DNA of 64,000 nt from Tupaia tana (GCA_026018925.1 JAKSZU010000002.1:14474162-14538161), one strand, 5' to 3'. Positions 1-13,086 are shown, numbered from the stretch's first letter. A program made the numbers and translations. Notes: a model not told the origin generated them from the letters alone.

Positions 1-90
1 GGAGGAAAGGGAGGGGAGGGGAGGAGGGGAGAGGAGAGAAGGGGAGGGGAGAAGGGGAGGAAAGGGGAAAGAAAAATAAAGGCAAGGCAA
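1..90. repeat. Purine-rich low-complexity tract
   Basis: The first 60 or so bases are almost pure G and A, built from GGGGA/GGGAA-like words, and then grade into A-rich DNA with AAGGCAAGGC. Four or more G-runs lie close together, so quadruplex or triplex structure is possible. It is cut by the window edge, so the full length is unknown. Confidence 0.85.
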
Positions 91-480
91 GACTTGTCGC
101 AGGGATGGAGCTACCACAGAGAACCTCCACCAGGGCAATGCCAAGTGCAAAGGTGGGTGGGACTGGAGCTTCTCCAAAGAGTCTCCACAGGCAGTGAATG
201 ATTGCCCTTGAGCTTCAAGATTGACGGCTTGCCTTCTTTGGTTTTAGGCTTGCTTGGGACCTGCTGTTCTTTCTTCTGGTGGGATGGTAATGCTTACTCT
301 GTGCCTTTCTCACTGTTATATTCTGAAAGCGTGGAGTTTGTTTTAATTTCACAGGCTCACTGGTGACTTTGGACTTTTGAGTTGGTATTGGAACAAGTTA
401 AGACATTTGGTACAATTGGGATGAAACTGATATCTTTTATATGAGAAAGATATGAATTTTAAGGGCCAGAGGTGAAATGA
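91..480 (+). mobile_element. MaLR (MST/THE1-like) internal region, 3' end
   Basis: The stretch resembles the 3' end of the non-coding internal part of MaLR elements. It includes a segment around 240-300 about a trimmed-down ttctggtgggatgg block, and ends with a 'gaattttaagggccagaggtgaaatga' type junction that normally sits directly before the 3' LTR. The LTR follows with no gap. Assignment is from remembered consensus, with no coding content seen. Confidence 0.55.
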
Positions 481-884
481 TGTAGTTTGAATATGCCTCC
501 AAAATTTCACATGGTAAAATTTTTTTTGAGATGTTTTTAGGAAGGAAGAAACTTAAATTGATTGTGAGATTGAAAGCTGGAGCCTTTGAGAGGTTAGATA
601 AGGTCATGGCGGGGGAGGGGGCATGACCTTATACTGGTTGGTTTGCAGGGAAAGAGTGAGACCAGATCAGAGACGTGGCACAGATACACACTCTCACTTT
701 CTCACCATATGACACCCTGCGCCACCTTGGGAATCCAGGGAATCCCTTCCCATGACAGGACTTTACTAAATGTGGCCCCTCGATCGTGAACCTCCAAATT
801 AAGACATGAATACACCTTCTCTCTTTATAAATTATCCACCCTACAGTGCTTAAGTGTTAAGCAAAATAATGAACTGAAATATCA
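481..884 (+). mobile_element. MaLR (MST-like) LTR
   Basis: It starts with TG at 481 (tgtagtttgaatatgcctcc) and ends with CA near 884. Inside are features typical of MST/THE1 LTRs: a TTTATAAATTA..CC segment near 823-840 close to the 3' end, and a run of CTCTCACTTTCTCACCATATGACACC-like sequence near 690-715. Length of about 404 bp fits the family. It directly follows the internal region, so this is the 3' LTR of a longer element that begins outside the window. Confidence 0.65.
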
Positions 885-1724
885 GGAAAATATTTCTGAA
901 TGTAATTTATCACGTAAACCCCACAGACACATGATAAACCACTTCAGTTCAGATGCAACCTTACTGCCTCTCTCAAACTCCACTCAAACTTGCACGCTCC
1001 CCTATCTTATTTCTGGACTGTCCAAGTTAATAGTTGGAACTGGAGGCCCCTCTCACACCATCTGCCTGTTTGAGACCTGTGGTACATGTAGTCAGCCCCC
1101 TCAGAGCTGCTTTCATGAATACAGAGCAAAGTAGAGTATTCCTGCATTCTGAATTACTCAATAGTTTCCCATTTCAAACTATTCATCCTAGTGTTCAAAT
1201 CCCCACAATTCGACGAAGCTCTATTCCCTCCAAATAATCAGCCTTTTGCTTTTCTTTATTCAGTTTGCTATTATCTGAACAAATTGTCCATCTCAATCCC
1301 ACATCTTACAAGCTATCTCTCCACTTCTGTTTTCTTCAAGAACTTATTCCAGATCTCCACAGATAAAATGGGCCTCTCTCATCCTTCATCTGGGTACTAC
1401 TATGCCTTACTTATCGTATCTACACTGGAATACAATTATTTACAGAGGTGCCTGGATCTCTGACTATTGATTGAGATTCTAGAGAAAAGGAACAAATTCT
1501 TGGTCATCTTGTTAACCTTCTGTCCTGACCGAGGACAGCTTCTTATAAGAGTTTGAATACATATTGAGTAAATTATTCAGTCATCAGAAAAGTCATGATG
1601 TATTTTTATGTTTTTCTGTGTAAAAATGCATTATGGCTTTTCCAATGACTCAATATTATTATTTTATATTTTAATATTTTATGCAAAAATTAATTAGATA
1701 AAATTTTGCTATAAAAATCCAGGT
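885..1724. other. Unique AT-rich DNA, no gene seen
   Basis: Only short open frames (under 100 codons) occur, with no recognisable domain, splice pattern or repeat. The last 150 bases are very AT-rich. Confidence 0.6.
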
Positions 1725-1745
1725 AAAGACTTTTACCTATCCTTT

Positions 1746-1979
1746 GGGACCAGCAGTTAGCATAATGGCTATGTCGCTGGACTCCCACATAGTCGACCGC
1801 AGTCCGGTTCCCAGACCCGATGGCTTAAACTCACGCCAGGCACGTGTGCGTGCGTGCCCAAGATCCTGAGAGGACAATGGAGGAGAAGGGATTGCGGCAT
1901 GGCCATCCCCCGGGGGGTGATTTCTCGCTTTCTATCTCTCTGTCTCTCTCTGTCTGTCTGGCGAGCGCATGCACCCTAT

Positions 1980-2021
<42 letters not shown>
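1746..2021 (+). mobile_element. SINE-A copy (tRNA-derived SINE, family type description)
   Basis: This copy shows the full family structure. The head starts GGGACCAGCAGTTAGC and holds a pol III A box (TAGCATAATGGC) and a B-box position (here decayed to AGTCCGGTTCCCAG; GGTTCGAGTCC in better copies). A tRNA-unrelated body follows (GTGCGTGCGTGCCCAAGATC, GAGGAGAAGGGATTGCGGC), then an inverted C-run/G-run (CCCCCGGGGGG), a TCTGTCTCTC tract, GCGAGCGCATGC, CCTATAGC, and a poly(A) of over 40. An 18-bp perfect target duplication, AAAGACTTTTACCTATCC, lies at 1725-1742 and 2022-2039. The long tail and perfect duplication suggest a fairly recent insertion. Confidence 0.93.
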
Positions 2022-2026
<5 letters not shown>

Positions 2027-2039
2027 CTTTTACCTATCC

Positions 2040-3799
2040 CTTTAATTCTAAGGATTTTGAATGATCACCACCTAAGTGTAAAATTTCAGCATTCAATTTC
2101 ATGATTGGGGGGTGGGAAAAAGAATTTACTCTCCAATAGTCTGAGGAAGATATTGATTCCAAATATTGATAGGATTTTACTTTAATATTTCTCAAAAGAA
2201 GCTCAAAACAATTGAGCAGAGGCTTGGGCTGATTAAATATGTTTACTTTTCTTACAATAATCACTGGTAAAAGATGCTTTGTACGTGAGAAGCAGAGTGT
2301 TTCATCTGGTCTCTCTGGCAGACTTCAGCTTTCTGTAATCCTTCCCACAGTGCACAGAGCGAGCTACGATCTTCCCTTCACCCACAAAGGCCGTCTTGGT
2401 CAACGGCTTCAAAGTACACCAGATACATCCCTGGAGCAGGTCAGAGATGATTTACCCGCTTTTCTGGTATGGTTTTCCAGAAATAAAACAAAGCATATTT
2501 TCACCAGAGCCAGAAAGCACAGGACTAGAGTTGGACTATAGTTTGGGGAGACACACGTTCATAATCCACATAAATGACTTCTGCTCTGAAATATTACACA
2601 CAGCCTGGTGTTGGCAGAAGCCATAAGGAACTCAGGTAATTAATTCATCATCCTTTTAGTAGGACATAACTCGTAATTAAAAACTCATGCTAAGGAATAA
2701 ACAAAGAGAAACGCTCTAGGCATTCGAACAGGTGCTTTGTGCAGAAAACGAGCAGCTCACGCTGACCATCTCTTCACATGACAGTGGGGAAACACGTGGT
2801 TGCCTCGTCCATGTTTGAGTTATGGGCTCCTCATCCTGTGCACGACTCTGCTTCTGGGTCACCTCGTCACACAGAGGCCCTGAACAAAGCAGCTACCAAG
2901 TGGTGCCCCAGGGCAATCCTTCCCACGCCAGACACCTGAGACCCTCCTCTGACATCCCACCCGGGCCCATTTCTCCGGAATGCTGCACAAATTGACTATT
3001 TTAGCTCCACTCTAACAGGGGACTATTCAGGGGCAGGAATTTGTGTCCATTTCTTCATGAGTACCTCAAGCCCTTGAAGAGGGTCCAGGCCACTTCAAGT
3101 GCATTAGATCAATACTTGCTGCCTGAAGACACAGGAGTCCCAGATGTAGTGGTGAGACACAGAATTGCTGAGAAGAGGTTCTCCTGTGGCCTTGGTTTCT
3201 GCAACAGCAAGTGGCAACCACAGCTCCGGCAGAAGGTGGTGGCAGGGTCTGCGATGCCAAACACAGTCGCCCGGTGCCTCTAGCCTTCCTGGGCTCCAGC
3301 TGTTTCAGTAGGTCCTGGTGTCAGACTGCGGGGGGTTGGGGGGTGCAGGTGTCACAGTAGGACACTCTTCCTATGAGGAGCTGCTGTGTTGCTGCCTGGC
3401 TCTTGGAAGCCTTTACAATCTGTGGAAGGCTGGAAGGAAAATACATGAAAGATATCCTCTAAGTGTTTTTTGGAAATGCACAGGGTCAAGGTTTCTCTTC
3501 TATATGAAAATGACAGTTATTTTAAATGCTAGACAACTGATTTTTGTTAATAACAAATCCAAAAGATTAACTATCAATGAATAATAAAAAAAACTAGACT
3601 CTTTGCTAAGGTGTAATATTTCCTTTTCTATTTATAAAAGTTACCATCTGATAGTGACATTTTTTACACTGAGCAAATAATGAGTCATATATTAGGAAAA
3701 AACACTATCTCCTTGCTCCGAACATTTCAAAAGAGAGCTATCTTTGCTCTCAGAGATTTTTCTTCCTTGCTGTTAAAAATACGGGGAATAATGTTTTCC
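2040..3799. other. Unique DNA, no gene seen
   Basis: The stretch contains only short, overlapping open frames on both strands. No protein family, RNA gene or repeat was recognised. A moderately GC-rich part (2800-3320) lacks CpG clustering. Confidence 0.5.
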
Positions 3800-4360
3800 T
3801 TTTTGTATCTTTTAGTGTATGAATTTAATTCATTTATATTATTAGATTTATTCCTAAGTATGTTATCTTTTTGTTACTGTTACAAATATTGTTTTCTCTT
3901 CCATTATATTCTAATTGGTTCTATTTTCTTCATATGAAGGCTATTGATTTTTCTGTGTAAAGTTTATGTTCTGCCACCCTGCTGAATTCTTTTATTGTTT
4001 GAGTTAGTTTTATTATTGCTTCTCTGGGGCTTTCCAGATATGCTATCATATCAGCTATTAATCATGGTTTTACTTCCATTCTAATTCTTATGCCTTTCAC
4101 TGTTCCTTTCGCTTAATTGCACTGGCCTCCCATTGCCTGCTTACTGGTTATAAAGAGCATGGGCATTCTTGCCTAGTTCCCGATCATAAAGGAAGTGCCT
4201 CTGGCCTCCCCATTGAGACTCTGACTTTAAACTGTAGACATTAATATGTTCAATTGTTAAGAAAATATCCATCCACACTTATGTCTTGAAAGTTTCTAGC
4301 AGGCTAGGTGTTGAATTCTGCTGAAGCATTTAGACACATTGAAAGATAATGTGTATAATC
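3800..4360 (-). mobile_element. L1 ORF2 fragment (antisense, decayed)
   Basis: Read on the minus strand this resembles the L1 ORF2 reverse-transcriptase region and what follows it: ATTTATTCCTAAGTAT, the 'gccaccctgctgaattc' word and the 'aggtgttgaattctg' word are typical of antisense L1. No open frame of length survives. Both ends fade into unrecognised sequence, so boundaries are approximate. Confidence 0.7.
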
Positions 4361-7300
4361 ATGTAATGGGTCTTCGTAGCACCATTTTTTAATATGAAGT
4401 ACTGTATCTAGAAAAATTAAATAATGGTTCAGTGTAAATTTTTTTCTTACTTTAGTTCATTAAACTTTTAAAATCCCTATACTCTAGTGGTGACACCAGG
4501 ATATGCACACATATGGTACTGTTAGAACTCGGAGAGTTTTGACACCAGCTAATACAATTAGATACACAAAACACACTCATTTGCCAATGTGAAAAATGAG
4601 GCAAAATTAGTAGAGAAGATAAATAATAGGACAAACCCAAGTTTCCCGACTTCCTTCCTGAGGGCTTTTTTCCCATTAAAGCTGCCTCTGATTGCTGGTT
4701 CAGAACACACACTCTGCTTTACAAATCTGACATTTTAAAGTGACTTTTCCATATTCGTTAAATTTTAAATATCAAATGGGTTTAAGTCTTCAATTATCTT
4801 TTTGTGTTTGATAAAATTCATAAAGGATACAGCCATAAATGCTTAGTTGGTTTCAAAATAAATAAACACATGTAAAATTAAGGCGTATTCATCCCCATTA
4901 ACAACAGGTGGTTATGTAATTAACTTCAAGGATAGAGGAAAGCCAATGGATCTCCACTGACATTTCAGATTGAATGCCTTCGTTTTTTATCTTATACTGT
5001 CAAAATCTTACTTTGAAACAATCCTCCGTTTTATAGCCATCGCAGATGCTGCTCAAGTCTTCCAGCTAGGCTGAGTGCAGAGGATGACAGGAGAGCAGCT
5101 CCACTCGAGCTCGCCGGGACATCTGAAGTCTGTCATCATTATTCTTATTATTTTAGCATCTCTTGCTCAGTGCTCTTCTCACTCCAAAACAGACACATAG
5201 CAAATGGGAAATTAGTGGGCAATAGATAAGGACTTGGTAATTATGTAACTGTTAGGGGATAAGTTGACAAGTCTATAATTTAAAGCCATCACTGAATAAG
5301 CCTTCTAATTCATACAGGGTAGGAAAAGACAGTGCATTTGTTCTGATGAAATCCTTTTCAATCCTTGTTTGCCGTCATTCACAGACAACAGTTTTCCTGT
5401 TGTAAATATGTCTTGACTACTAAAATATGAAGGGTATTTGGCTAAGAATTAGTCATTAGCGTAAAATCAGAACACACAAAGCAAGAGTAAAACACCACAT
5501 ATTATTATACAATTATAATATTATAAACTAAGTTTGTGCTCTACAATTTTTCTAACCAGGAGCGCCCTGAAAGAGGTGTTTCATTCTACTTTCATGTGCA
5601 TCATACAGAATTCATTTTGTAGGAGGTTCTTATTTCTTACCTCTGCTATAAAATGTTCCTTTTATTCTCAATTCTGGAGGATGAAGAGCGTTTAACCAAA
5701 GCTCGAGGGAAATGATTTAACCTAGCCCAGCCATCAGAGGCCAACACAGCAGATTGCAACACAAAATGCCAATACATTACTTTATAATTGATGAGGAAAC
5801 AATTTTCCAATGACCACCGTACCTAGGTTCAGTCTCCAAGGAGCCTCCTGCCCCAGAAATACACTTAGGGGGCAAGATCAAGCACATTACTCACCAAACA
5901 CAACATAGTTAACGAGTGTTATGTTTTTGAAGGTGATAAATAAAATTAATTTATATCTTTAAAGGGTATTTTATGCATGCCTATAAAAACACTGTTGTAT
6001 AAAAAGAGAAATACGAGAAATATCTGTGTTGAATTGATACAGGCAACAGAATATTGAGAAGAGTCAGCTTCTATAGAAATTCAAATATAAAGAAATTTCT
6101 TAGTGAATTTCATGGGTTCCAATGAAAATTTTTTAAAAATGAAAATAAAGTAGTCTTCCCTTAATATTTTCTATTTGTCCACCATCTACATATCAGAGTC
6201 ATGTATGATAATGTATTTGCACAAATCCAACAGAGAACTGTGATAATATGCTTTCTCTTCAATTTGCTTATTTGTGGTGTCTTACTGCAATAATACCATC
6301 GAACAAATCCCTGAGCAGCCAACAAGTAAAATTAAAACCCATTTATATGATAAAATAAAAAGAATTGCTCTGGAAAAGCAATACACACCTGAGACATACT
6401 GAAATATAACTTACTGGACAATCTTTCCTTTTCCTCACCAATCTGAAGCCCCAGTTGTAGTATATAGTGAAGTCTGCTGTTTGTCTAGATCGTCACTAGT
6501 CCATTGTTTTAACTACTGCAGCCTTGTGGTGCATATTCAGAGCTGGGTGGAAGTGGAGCTGTCTCACTGCTGTCTGGCACAGCTCTGCTTTTCCTGGAGC
6601 TTCCTAGGAAACTTGTCCTGAATCCTGGTCAAAATAAGGATGAGATAGATGGATGGCTGATGATTTATAATGTACTGATTAAAGTTTGAGATTGCCCGGG
6701 AGACATTCTATATTTGCTTGTCTTCCTTGTTTAGGAAGATATAGCTAAATCATTCGTACCTACTTGTAGTAACTGCACACTTTAACATTAGCTACAGGTA
6801 GGAAGATATAAAAGCTGCCTTAGTAGAGACAAGAGATGACTGGTCTCCTTGGCACTGAGCTGCATTATGTACGTTAGAGTTCTCAGTGGTCCATAAAGCA
6901 TATCTTGCAAACACGATAGTGGAGGATGAGAATAGGGAGTAGCTTCACCTGGACATTTTGCACCACCCTGTAATTATGACTGCCTATACTTCCTCCTGTT
7001 TGTTGCACTTTTTATCTTTACATGTGAAAGTAGACCCTCTGAAGTCTGTGAGCTCCTTCAATGATCCAGCCCAATGTACTTGAGGCAGTCCCTTACATGG
7101 CAGGGAATGCATTATCTATTACACAAAACTAGCTTTATCTTTATGTGCAGAAGCACATAAAGACTTATGGACTTCAGGAAAAGACTTGTGATTTTCAAAA
7201 ATTTTAATATTATTATAATTATTTTACATTACTTAAATTCGTATTTAATTACTGTGTCTCTTTACAATGCACAAAATGTTTTTTTCCAGCATGGATGCAA

Positions 7301-7361
7301 TGCATATTAGTCAGGTCAAAGATATTACCATACATATCTTCATGAATAGATAACTTTTCAT
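4361..7361. other. Unique AT-rich DNA, possible L2/MIR trace near 7050
   Basis: Three kilobases without a recognisable gene. A weak L2/MIR-like phrase (GTCTGTGAGCTCCTTCAATGA) lies near 7046-7066. The rest shows short open frames only and no clear repeat. Confidence 0.5.
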
Positions 7362-8120
7362 TAATGTTTCTGTTAAATGGTTTTCCCCCCAACCCCTCCC
7401 TCCCAACCCTCACCACCTATCCTCCTTCTATCATGTCTCTGGTATCTACAGTTGCCCTCTTTGCTGTTGTATCGTCCTATCTTTCAGTTTCTGCCAAGGA
7501 GTGTGGATATTTGGTATATATTGAGTGGGGACATACAATGTCTCTTCTTTGTGATCTGGCTTGCTTTGCTTAGTATTAAATATTCCATATCCATCCACTT
7601 TATATCGAATGTCAGTGTCTTATTGTTTTTATGACTGAGAAGAATTCCATAGTGTATACATGCCACATTTTTCAATCCTGGGCTTTGGACTGATTCCATG
7701 TCTTATTGTGAATAATGTTGCAATAAGCAGGATTCACAAGTATTTTTCTGACTGAGTGCTTTCTTATCCTTTGGTTAAATACCCAGCAATGAGATTTCTA
7801 GATTGTATGGTAGTTCTATTTCTAGGTTTCTGAGGAACCCCCATATTGCTCTCCACAATGACTATACTAATTTACATTCCTACCAACATTATAGGAGAAT
7901 TCCCTTTGCACTACGGCCTCACCAGCACTTGTCATTCTGCATTTTTTTAAATCTTAGCCATTCTGATTGGGGTAAAGTAGGATCTCATTGTGCTTTTGAT
8001 TTGCATTTCCTTTATGATACGAGATGATGAACATTTTTTCATATGCTTTTTGGTCATTCATATCCTCCTTGGAGAGCTGTCTGTTCAGCTTATTTGTCCA
8101 TTTTTTAATTGGATTTCTTT

Positions 8121-8392
8121 TTACTTTTTTTTTTTTTTTTTTGGAGAGGTTTTTGCTTTTGGGCACGTGCGCTTGCCAGACAGACAGAGAGAGTCAGAGA
8201 GGCAGAAAGCGAGAAATCACCCCCCAGGGGGGATGGCCATGCCGCAATCCCTTCTCCTCCATTCTCCTCTTGGGATCTTGGGCATGCACCCACACGCGCC
8301 GGCATGAGTTCAAGTCACCAGGTCAGGGACTCAAACCGCAGTTGACTACATGGAAGTCCAGCGACATAGCCAATATGCCAACTGCTGGTCCC
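8121..8392 (-). mobile_element. SINE-A copy inside L1
   Basis: The reverse complement matches the family from the poly(A) (poly-T at 8125-8142) to the head (GGGACCAGCAGTTGGC on the minus strand). The target duplication TAATTGGATTT lies at 8106-8116 and 8393-8403. The host is antisense L1 ORF2, so the insertion is younger than that L1. Confidence 0.92.
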
Positions 8393-9261
8393 TAATTGGA
8401 TTTTTTTCAGGTAAGCTTCTTGAGATCCCTGAAGATCGTGGTTACCAGTCCCTTATCTGAGGCATAGCTTGCAAATATGTTCTCTCCATTCTGAGGGTTG
8501 TCTCTTCACTGTATCGTTTTGTTGTTGTTGTTGTTGTCAGAAGTTTTTTAGCTTGATTTAGTCCCACTTGTCTATTTTGGGGACTATTGCCTGTGCTTTG
8601 GGGGTCTTATTTAAGAAATCGTTGCTTACTCATATGTCCCTAAGAGTTTTCCCTGTATTTTCCACATGTATTTTTATAACTTGAGGTTTTACATTTAGAT
8701 CTTTGAGTTGATTTTTTAGTTGATTTTTGTTAGTGGTGAGAGATAGGAGTCCAGTTTCATTTTTTCTGAAGATGAATACCCAGCTTTTACAGGACCATTT
8801 GCTGCAAAGACTTTTTTACCCCCTTCCAACTAGGTTGTCTTGTGACCTTTGAAAAAAATCAATTGGCTATACATTTTAGGGTTTATTTCTGAGTTTTCCA
8901 CTGTGTTCCATTTGCCTGTTTTTGTGCCAGTATGCTGCTGTTTTGATTACCACAGATTTATAATATATTTTGAGGTCAGGAAGTAAGATGCCTCCTACTT
9001 TATTTTTTATTTTTTAGTTTTTTGCACAGTATTGCTTTGATGATATGGGACCTTGTATGATTCCAGACAAATTTTATGATTTTTTATGATACAAAGAATA
9101 TCTCTAATAATTTGAACAGAATTACATTGAATTTGTAAATTGATTTGGTTACAATTGACATTTTGATTGAATTAATTCTTCTAATCTAAGAACATGGGAT
9201 GTCTTTTTATTTTCATCATTGTTTTCGATTTCTTTTTAGTTTTTTATAGCTTTTATTTTTC

Positions 9262-9518
9262 TTTTTTTTTTAAGAGGTTTCTGCTATAGGGCATGTGCGC
9301 TCGCCAGAAAGACAGAAAGACAAAGAGATAGAAAGCGAGAAATCACCCCCCGGGGGGGTGGACACACTGCAATCCCTTCTCCTCTATTCTCCTCTTGGGA
9401 TCTTGGACACGCACACACACGCACCCAGCATGAGTTTAAGCCACCGGGTCCAGGACTCAAACCGTGGTCGACTACGTGGGAGTCCATCAACATAGCCATT
9501 ACGCTAACTGCTGGTCCC
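9262..9518 (-). mobile_element. SINE-A copy inside L1
   Basis: It has a short poly-T (9262-9271), the GGGCATGTGCGC motif, the CCCCCCGGGGGGG inverted run at about 9346-9358 and the head ending at GGTCCC. No clear target duplication was found, perhaps because the AT-rich L1 host sequence has drifted. Confidence 0.88.
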
Positions 9519-9545
9519 TAGATTCACAGATTTTATTTATTTCTT

Positions 9546-11656
9546 TTTGATTCATTTGTTGAGCCAGATGGATAACTTCACATTTCTACTGTCCTTTCAT
9601 GCTATTAAGTACCAAGGAGGATGAGCACATACATAAGAGTGAAAGATAAAAGCCACACAGCAGGGCATACATGCAGTAAAAAAAAGAAAGAAAGAAAGAA
9701 AAGAAATATTGGCATTTATAAAGATAGTCGATTTTAAGGGTGTTACTAGACTACTTTTAAAACCTACTTTATTAAATGCACATACATGCTAGGCGTGATC
9801 CGAGCCCTCTGCATAGATTCTGTCTGTTGCCACATAGGCTGTCATGGTCTTTTAAGGAAAGGCCCAGTTTCCAGTCCACAGTCCCACCGGGACATATGCC
9901 TTCTCCACTTGCTTCTGAGTCGCCATGGTGGAAAACTCAGAGAGTAAATCAGCCACAGTCAGGGATCTCAGAGCTGAAAGGGGACCTGAAGCACTCAGAC
10001 CTAGGAGAGCTGTCCCCAGAGTGATGTGCTGCTGGCCCTCTCAGCATACACTTGAGCACACACACCTTTACAGAAACCAGTTACTAAAACTGTTTATCAA
10101 AGGAATGCTGAGTGTGCACCTATACAAAGGCCAGGGACTGCCTGCAAGTCTGGAAGGCCTTGCAATGTCAGTACATTGGGCAGGAACTAGGGGTAGCAGA
10201 GGAAAGATCTAGAGAACTGAAAGAGACAATTGGACAATAGGGAATGTCTTCTCCAGCACCAAATATCACCTAGGTCAGGCAGAAACTGAAGAAAAAAAAA
10301 AGAACAAAATCTCCACAGTTGCACATTTAGCACATGTAACATCTATAAAGAGACATCTCTCTTTCTTAGTCCAGAAAATGAGTTGTGTTGTGTTCAATAA
10401 ACGTTTTCTTTCCTTTGGACTTCTAAGGTCAGTAGATCTCTCACATTTTTGAGTTGGTTCTGGAGGGGTGGGCAGCAACTGTGCAGTTCCACCAAACAGC
10501 CAAACCCCAGTGTCTCCAGAGGATAAATCCAGGGTTTTCTGCAGGCAGTTACTACTCTATTTAGGGTAGATTGAATATCCTCAGCTAAAACCTTTACTAC
10601 TTAAGGATTTAAACAAGCACCAGCCACAGGCAAATGTAAGCTGCTTTATAATTCAGCAAACTGGTCCAAGTGTTCTCATCTCTGCTTCTGGAATCCAGAT
10701 TTCTCAGGTTTAGAGGGGTCCTAATTAGCTGAAGTTAATAACATTTACACAGATCTCCACTGCTGTGTAAGCCTCTTACAGCCTGAGGACAGAACATAAT
10801 CTTACATAATCACTAATCTATCCTACAATGGGCCTCCATCTCATTAGATGCAATTGCCCTGTATTGGTGGCTTGGCAGGAGGAAGAAGACTGCTCTGTGC
10901 AAGGATTCTCGCCAAAGCCTGTGTTATTTGAGTTGGTGAAAAGGTGCTTTGGGAGAGCAAAAGAAAGAACAACTCCCATGACGTTCACCCAGACTCGAAA
11001 CTCATCAAGGTCTATTTGCCGAGGGGTAAGATTTGGACCCAATTTCCCCTTGACTTACGTGTAAATATTTCTTGCTTCTCCTTCAAAAATATTTTCCATC
11101 CACACCTGCGTGGACCCCTGCCTTGCTTTGCTCCATTCTCCGTGCCTCCCAGCACTCGGTGGACAGCACCATGGAGCACCATGGAGGAAGGGGGGCTCCC
11201 CTGTCGTTACTAGGATCGGATCTCACGTCACTCTGCACAGGGATTTGTTTCTAGCCTGCAGCTTAGAGGAGCACAGTGGAGCTTCTCAAGCTCCAGCTCT
11301 TCCGACCCAGGAGGCCATGAGGACAACGAGGTTCACGTTTACAGAAATATATTCCCTCATTATGAGTATTACAAGGTATTTTTGGCATTCTCTTGATTAC
11401 AAAAAAGGAAGCTCATTAGAACCTTTCTTACTTTTATTTAACAGGGCCAAAAAGGAAAGCAGAATGAGTCCCGTTGTCCAGATAATCTCACACACCAAGA
11501 ACATAAGAATCATTAGTTCTGTTCAGTCCATTCCCAATCTTCAGAGTAGCTCTAAGGTGAACCCAATGACCCCACCTACCATTACACTGGGTTGGCTACA
11601 AAGAACTAATAGAATATAGCCTAGATGAGAGTATGTCACTTCTAGATTAGCTGGAA
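9546..11656. other. Unique DNA with a small AAAG microsatellite
   Basis: An (AAAG)n-like run lies at about 9680-9707. The rest holds overlapping short frames, the longest 169 codons starting at 11110 on the plus strand, which has no recognisable domain. No gene, RNA or repeat family was identified. Confidence 0.5.
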
Positions 11657-11870
11657 ATCGGCTCAACAGTAACACACGATGCTCTGAAAGCTGACCCACA
11701 TGAGAAAGTTACCATTCATAGCGAGAGACCTCTCTGAGTACACACACCAGGCACACACATGCCCATGACCTCAGCTGGCAGAGGCTGGGAGTGGATCACG
11801 GCATCAAAACCCTGTCTGGGGGTGAAAAGTGTTCTGTCTGTCTCTCTCTCTCTTCCTTTTAATCTCTCTC
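11657..11870 (+). mobile_element. SINE-C copy (older family)
   Basis: The segment aligns by eye with 23939-24170: both have a CAACA/GCAGCA..ACAC-ATG head, a GACCCACAT/GACCCATAC word, CCCATGA(C/T)CT, a GAGGCTGGGAGTGGATCA / AAGGCTGGGGGTGAGTCA block, GGCATCAA..CCC, and a CTGTCTCTCTCTC tract. This copy is degraded and has no clear A-tail; it runs into the MLT1-like LTR. Confidence 0.5.
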
Positions 11871-12202
11871 ACTCTCACACACACATACTTTTTCTCTGAC
11901 CACATACCCTGGAGGAAGCAGCTACCGTATCATATGAAGCCCCAGGGAGAGACCCACTTGGTGAGGATCTGAGGCCTCCTGCCAACAGCCATGTGCATGA
12001 GCATGGAGGTGATCTTCTAGTCCATCAAGTCTAGAGATACCCCAGACAACAGTTGGACTGCTCATAAGACACTGGGTCAAAATCACCCAGTCATATCATT
12101 CCCAGAACCCTGGTCCTTGGCAATCAGAGAAATAATGTCTACTGTCTTCAGCTGCCTGGTTTTAGAGTCATTTCCATGTGGTGACAGATATCTCCTATCT
12201 CA
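11871..12202 (+). mobile_element. MLT1-like MaLR LTR (3' part)
   Basis: Diagnostic words of the MLT1 group are present: TGACCACATACCCTGGAGGAAGC, GGTGAGGATCTGAGGCCTCC, TGCCAACAGCCATGTG and AATCACCCAG. Sequence ends near a CA at 12202 after a diverged terminal segment. The 5' boundary is not clear because a SINE-C-like segment precedes it. It is ancient and non-coding. Confidence 0.65.
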
Positions 12203-12816
12203 GGCTTCCAGGGGGTGTAAGAAGGTCACCATCACATCCCAGGTCACAGACACCTGCCTAGCATGGTTGTACCACTGTTAACCCTTCACCACCTTTCCCT
12301 GTTCAAATCCAAAAGTTCTGAAACTTAACCTCAAGAGATGTTGAAAGTTTATATTCTCCAGATACTTAGAATTACTTCCCAAAATATACTGAATTAACAT
12401 AATAAAATGTTCTTTACAATTGGTTTGCTTCTACAAAAAGGATATCATGCTTTTCTAAACAACCCAGCATTTGAACAGGTTTTAACTAAGCACAGTGAAA
12501 CAAAATCAATAGAATGAAATTCTGCAACTAAAATTTCAGTTTTTAAGTGTTCTTAGATTCACCATGATGTGGCCCTAGATTAAGACAGTGAAGATTGCTG
12601 AATCACATTCTAAGTTATTTCTCTAGAGTTGACAATATCAGTTGAGGGGATTCCCCTGGTGTTCTGTTTCTCACCCAAGCCATCATTTATTCCTCCCTAT
12701 GGTATTCTCCTCTGTAAAAGCTAAACTGATAACCAACAGATCTCAAACTGGAGATAAACTGAAATCAGAACTAAGCTTTCAGTCTGGAAATAACTCTCCT
12801 TCCTCCTCTTAAAAAT
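12203..12816. other. Unique DNA, no gene seen
   Basis: AT-rich sequence with no recognised gene or repeat. Confidence 0.5.
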
Positions 12817-12825
12817 AGAAAACAA

Positions 12826-13078
12826 GGGACCAGCAGTTACGTAATGGCTGTGTCACTGGACTCCCATGTAGTCAACCACGGTTCGAGTCCCAGAACCGGT
12901 AGCTTAAACTCATGCCGGATGCATGTGCATACGTGCCCAAGATCCCGAGAAGAAGAAGGAGAAGGGATGGTGGCGTGGCTGTCCCCCCTGGGGGTGATTT
13001 CTCGCTTTCTGTCTCTCTGTCTCTCTCTGTCTTTCTGGCGAGCACACATACACTATAGCAAAAACCTCTCCAAAAACA
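12826..13078 (+). mobile_element. SINE-A copy
   Basis: It begins GGGACCAGCAGTTACG and keeps a perfect B box (GGTTCGAGTCC), the CCCCCCTGGGGG inverted run and the terminal ACCTCTCC before a short mixed A-tail. An 8-bp duplication AGAAAACA lies at 12817-12824 and 13079-13086. The anticodon-loop region reads ACTCCCATG. Confidence 0.92.
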
Positions 13079-13086
13079 AGAAAACA

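Larger units (their letters stand above)
7362..9545 (-). mobile_element. L1 3' half, antisense, interrupted by two SINEs
   Basis: The plus strand carries the classic antisense L1 order: 3' UTR (7362-7500), then ORF2 C-terminal words (ATTCCATAGTGTATACATGCC, TACCCAGCAATGAGATTTCTAG split across lines), then upstream ORF2 (GAATACCCAGCTTTTACAGG, GATTCCAGACAAATTTTATG, AACATGGGATGTCTTT). Frames are broken throughout. SINE-A copies sit at 8121-8392 and 9262-9518. The 5' end near 9545 is a truncation inside ORF2. Confidence 0.85.

Noticed and set aside
11110..11619. 169-codon frame as a gene
   Set aside because: No domain or conservation signal visible; other frames overlap it. Left as undecided unique DNA.
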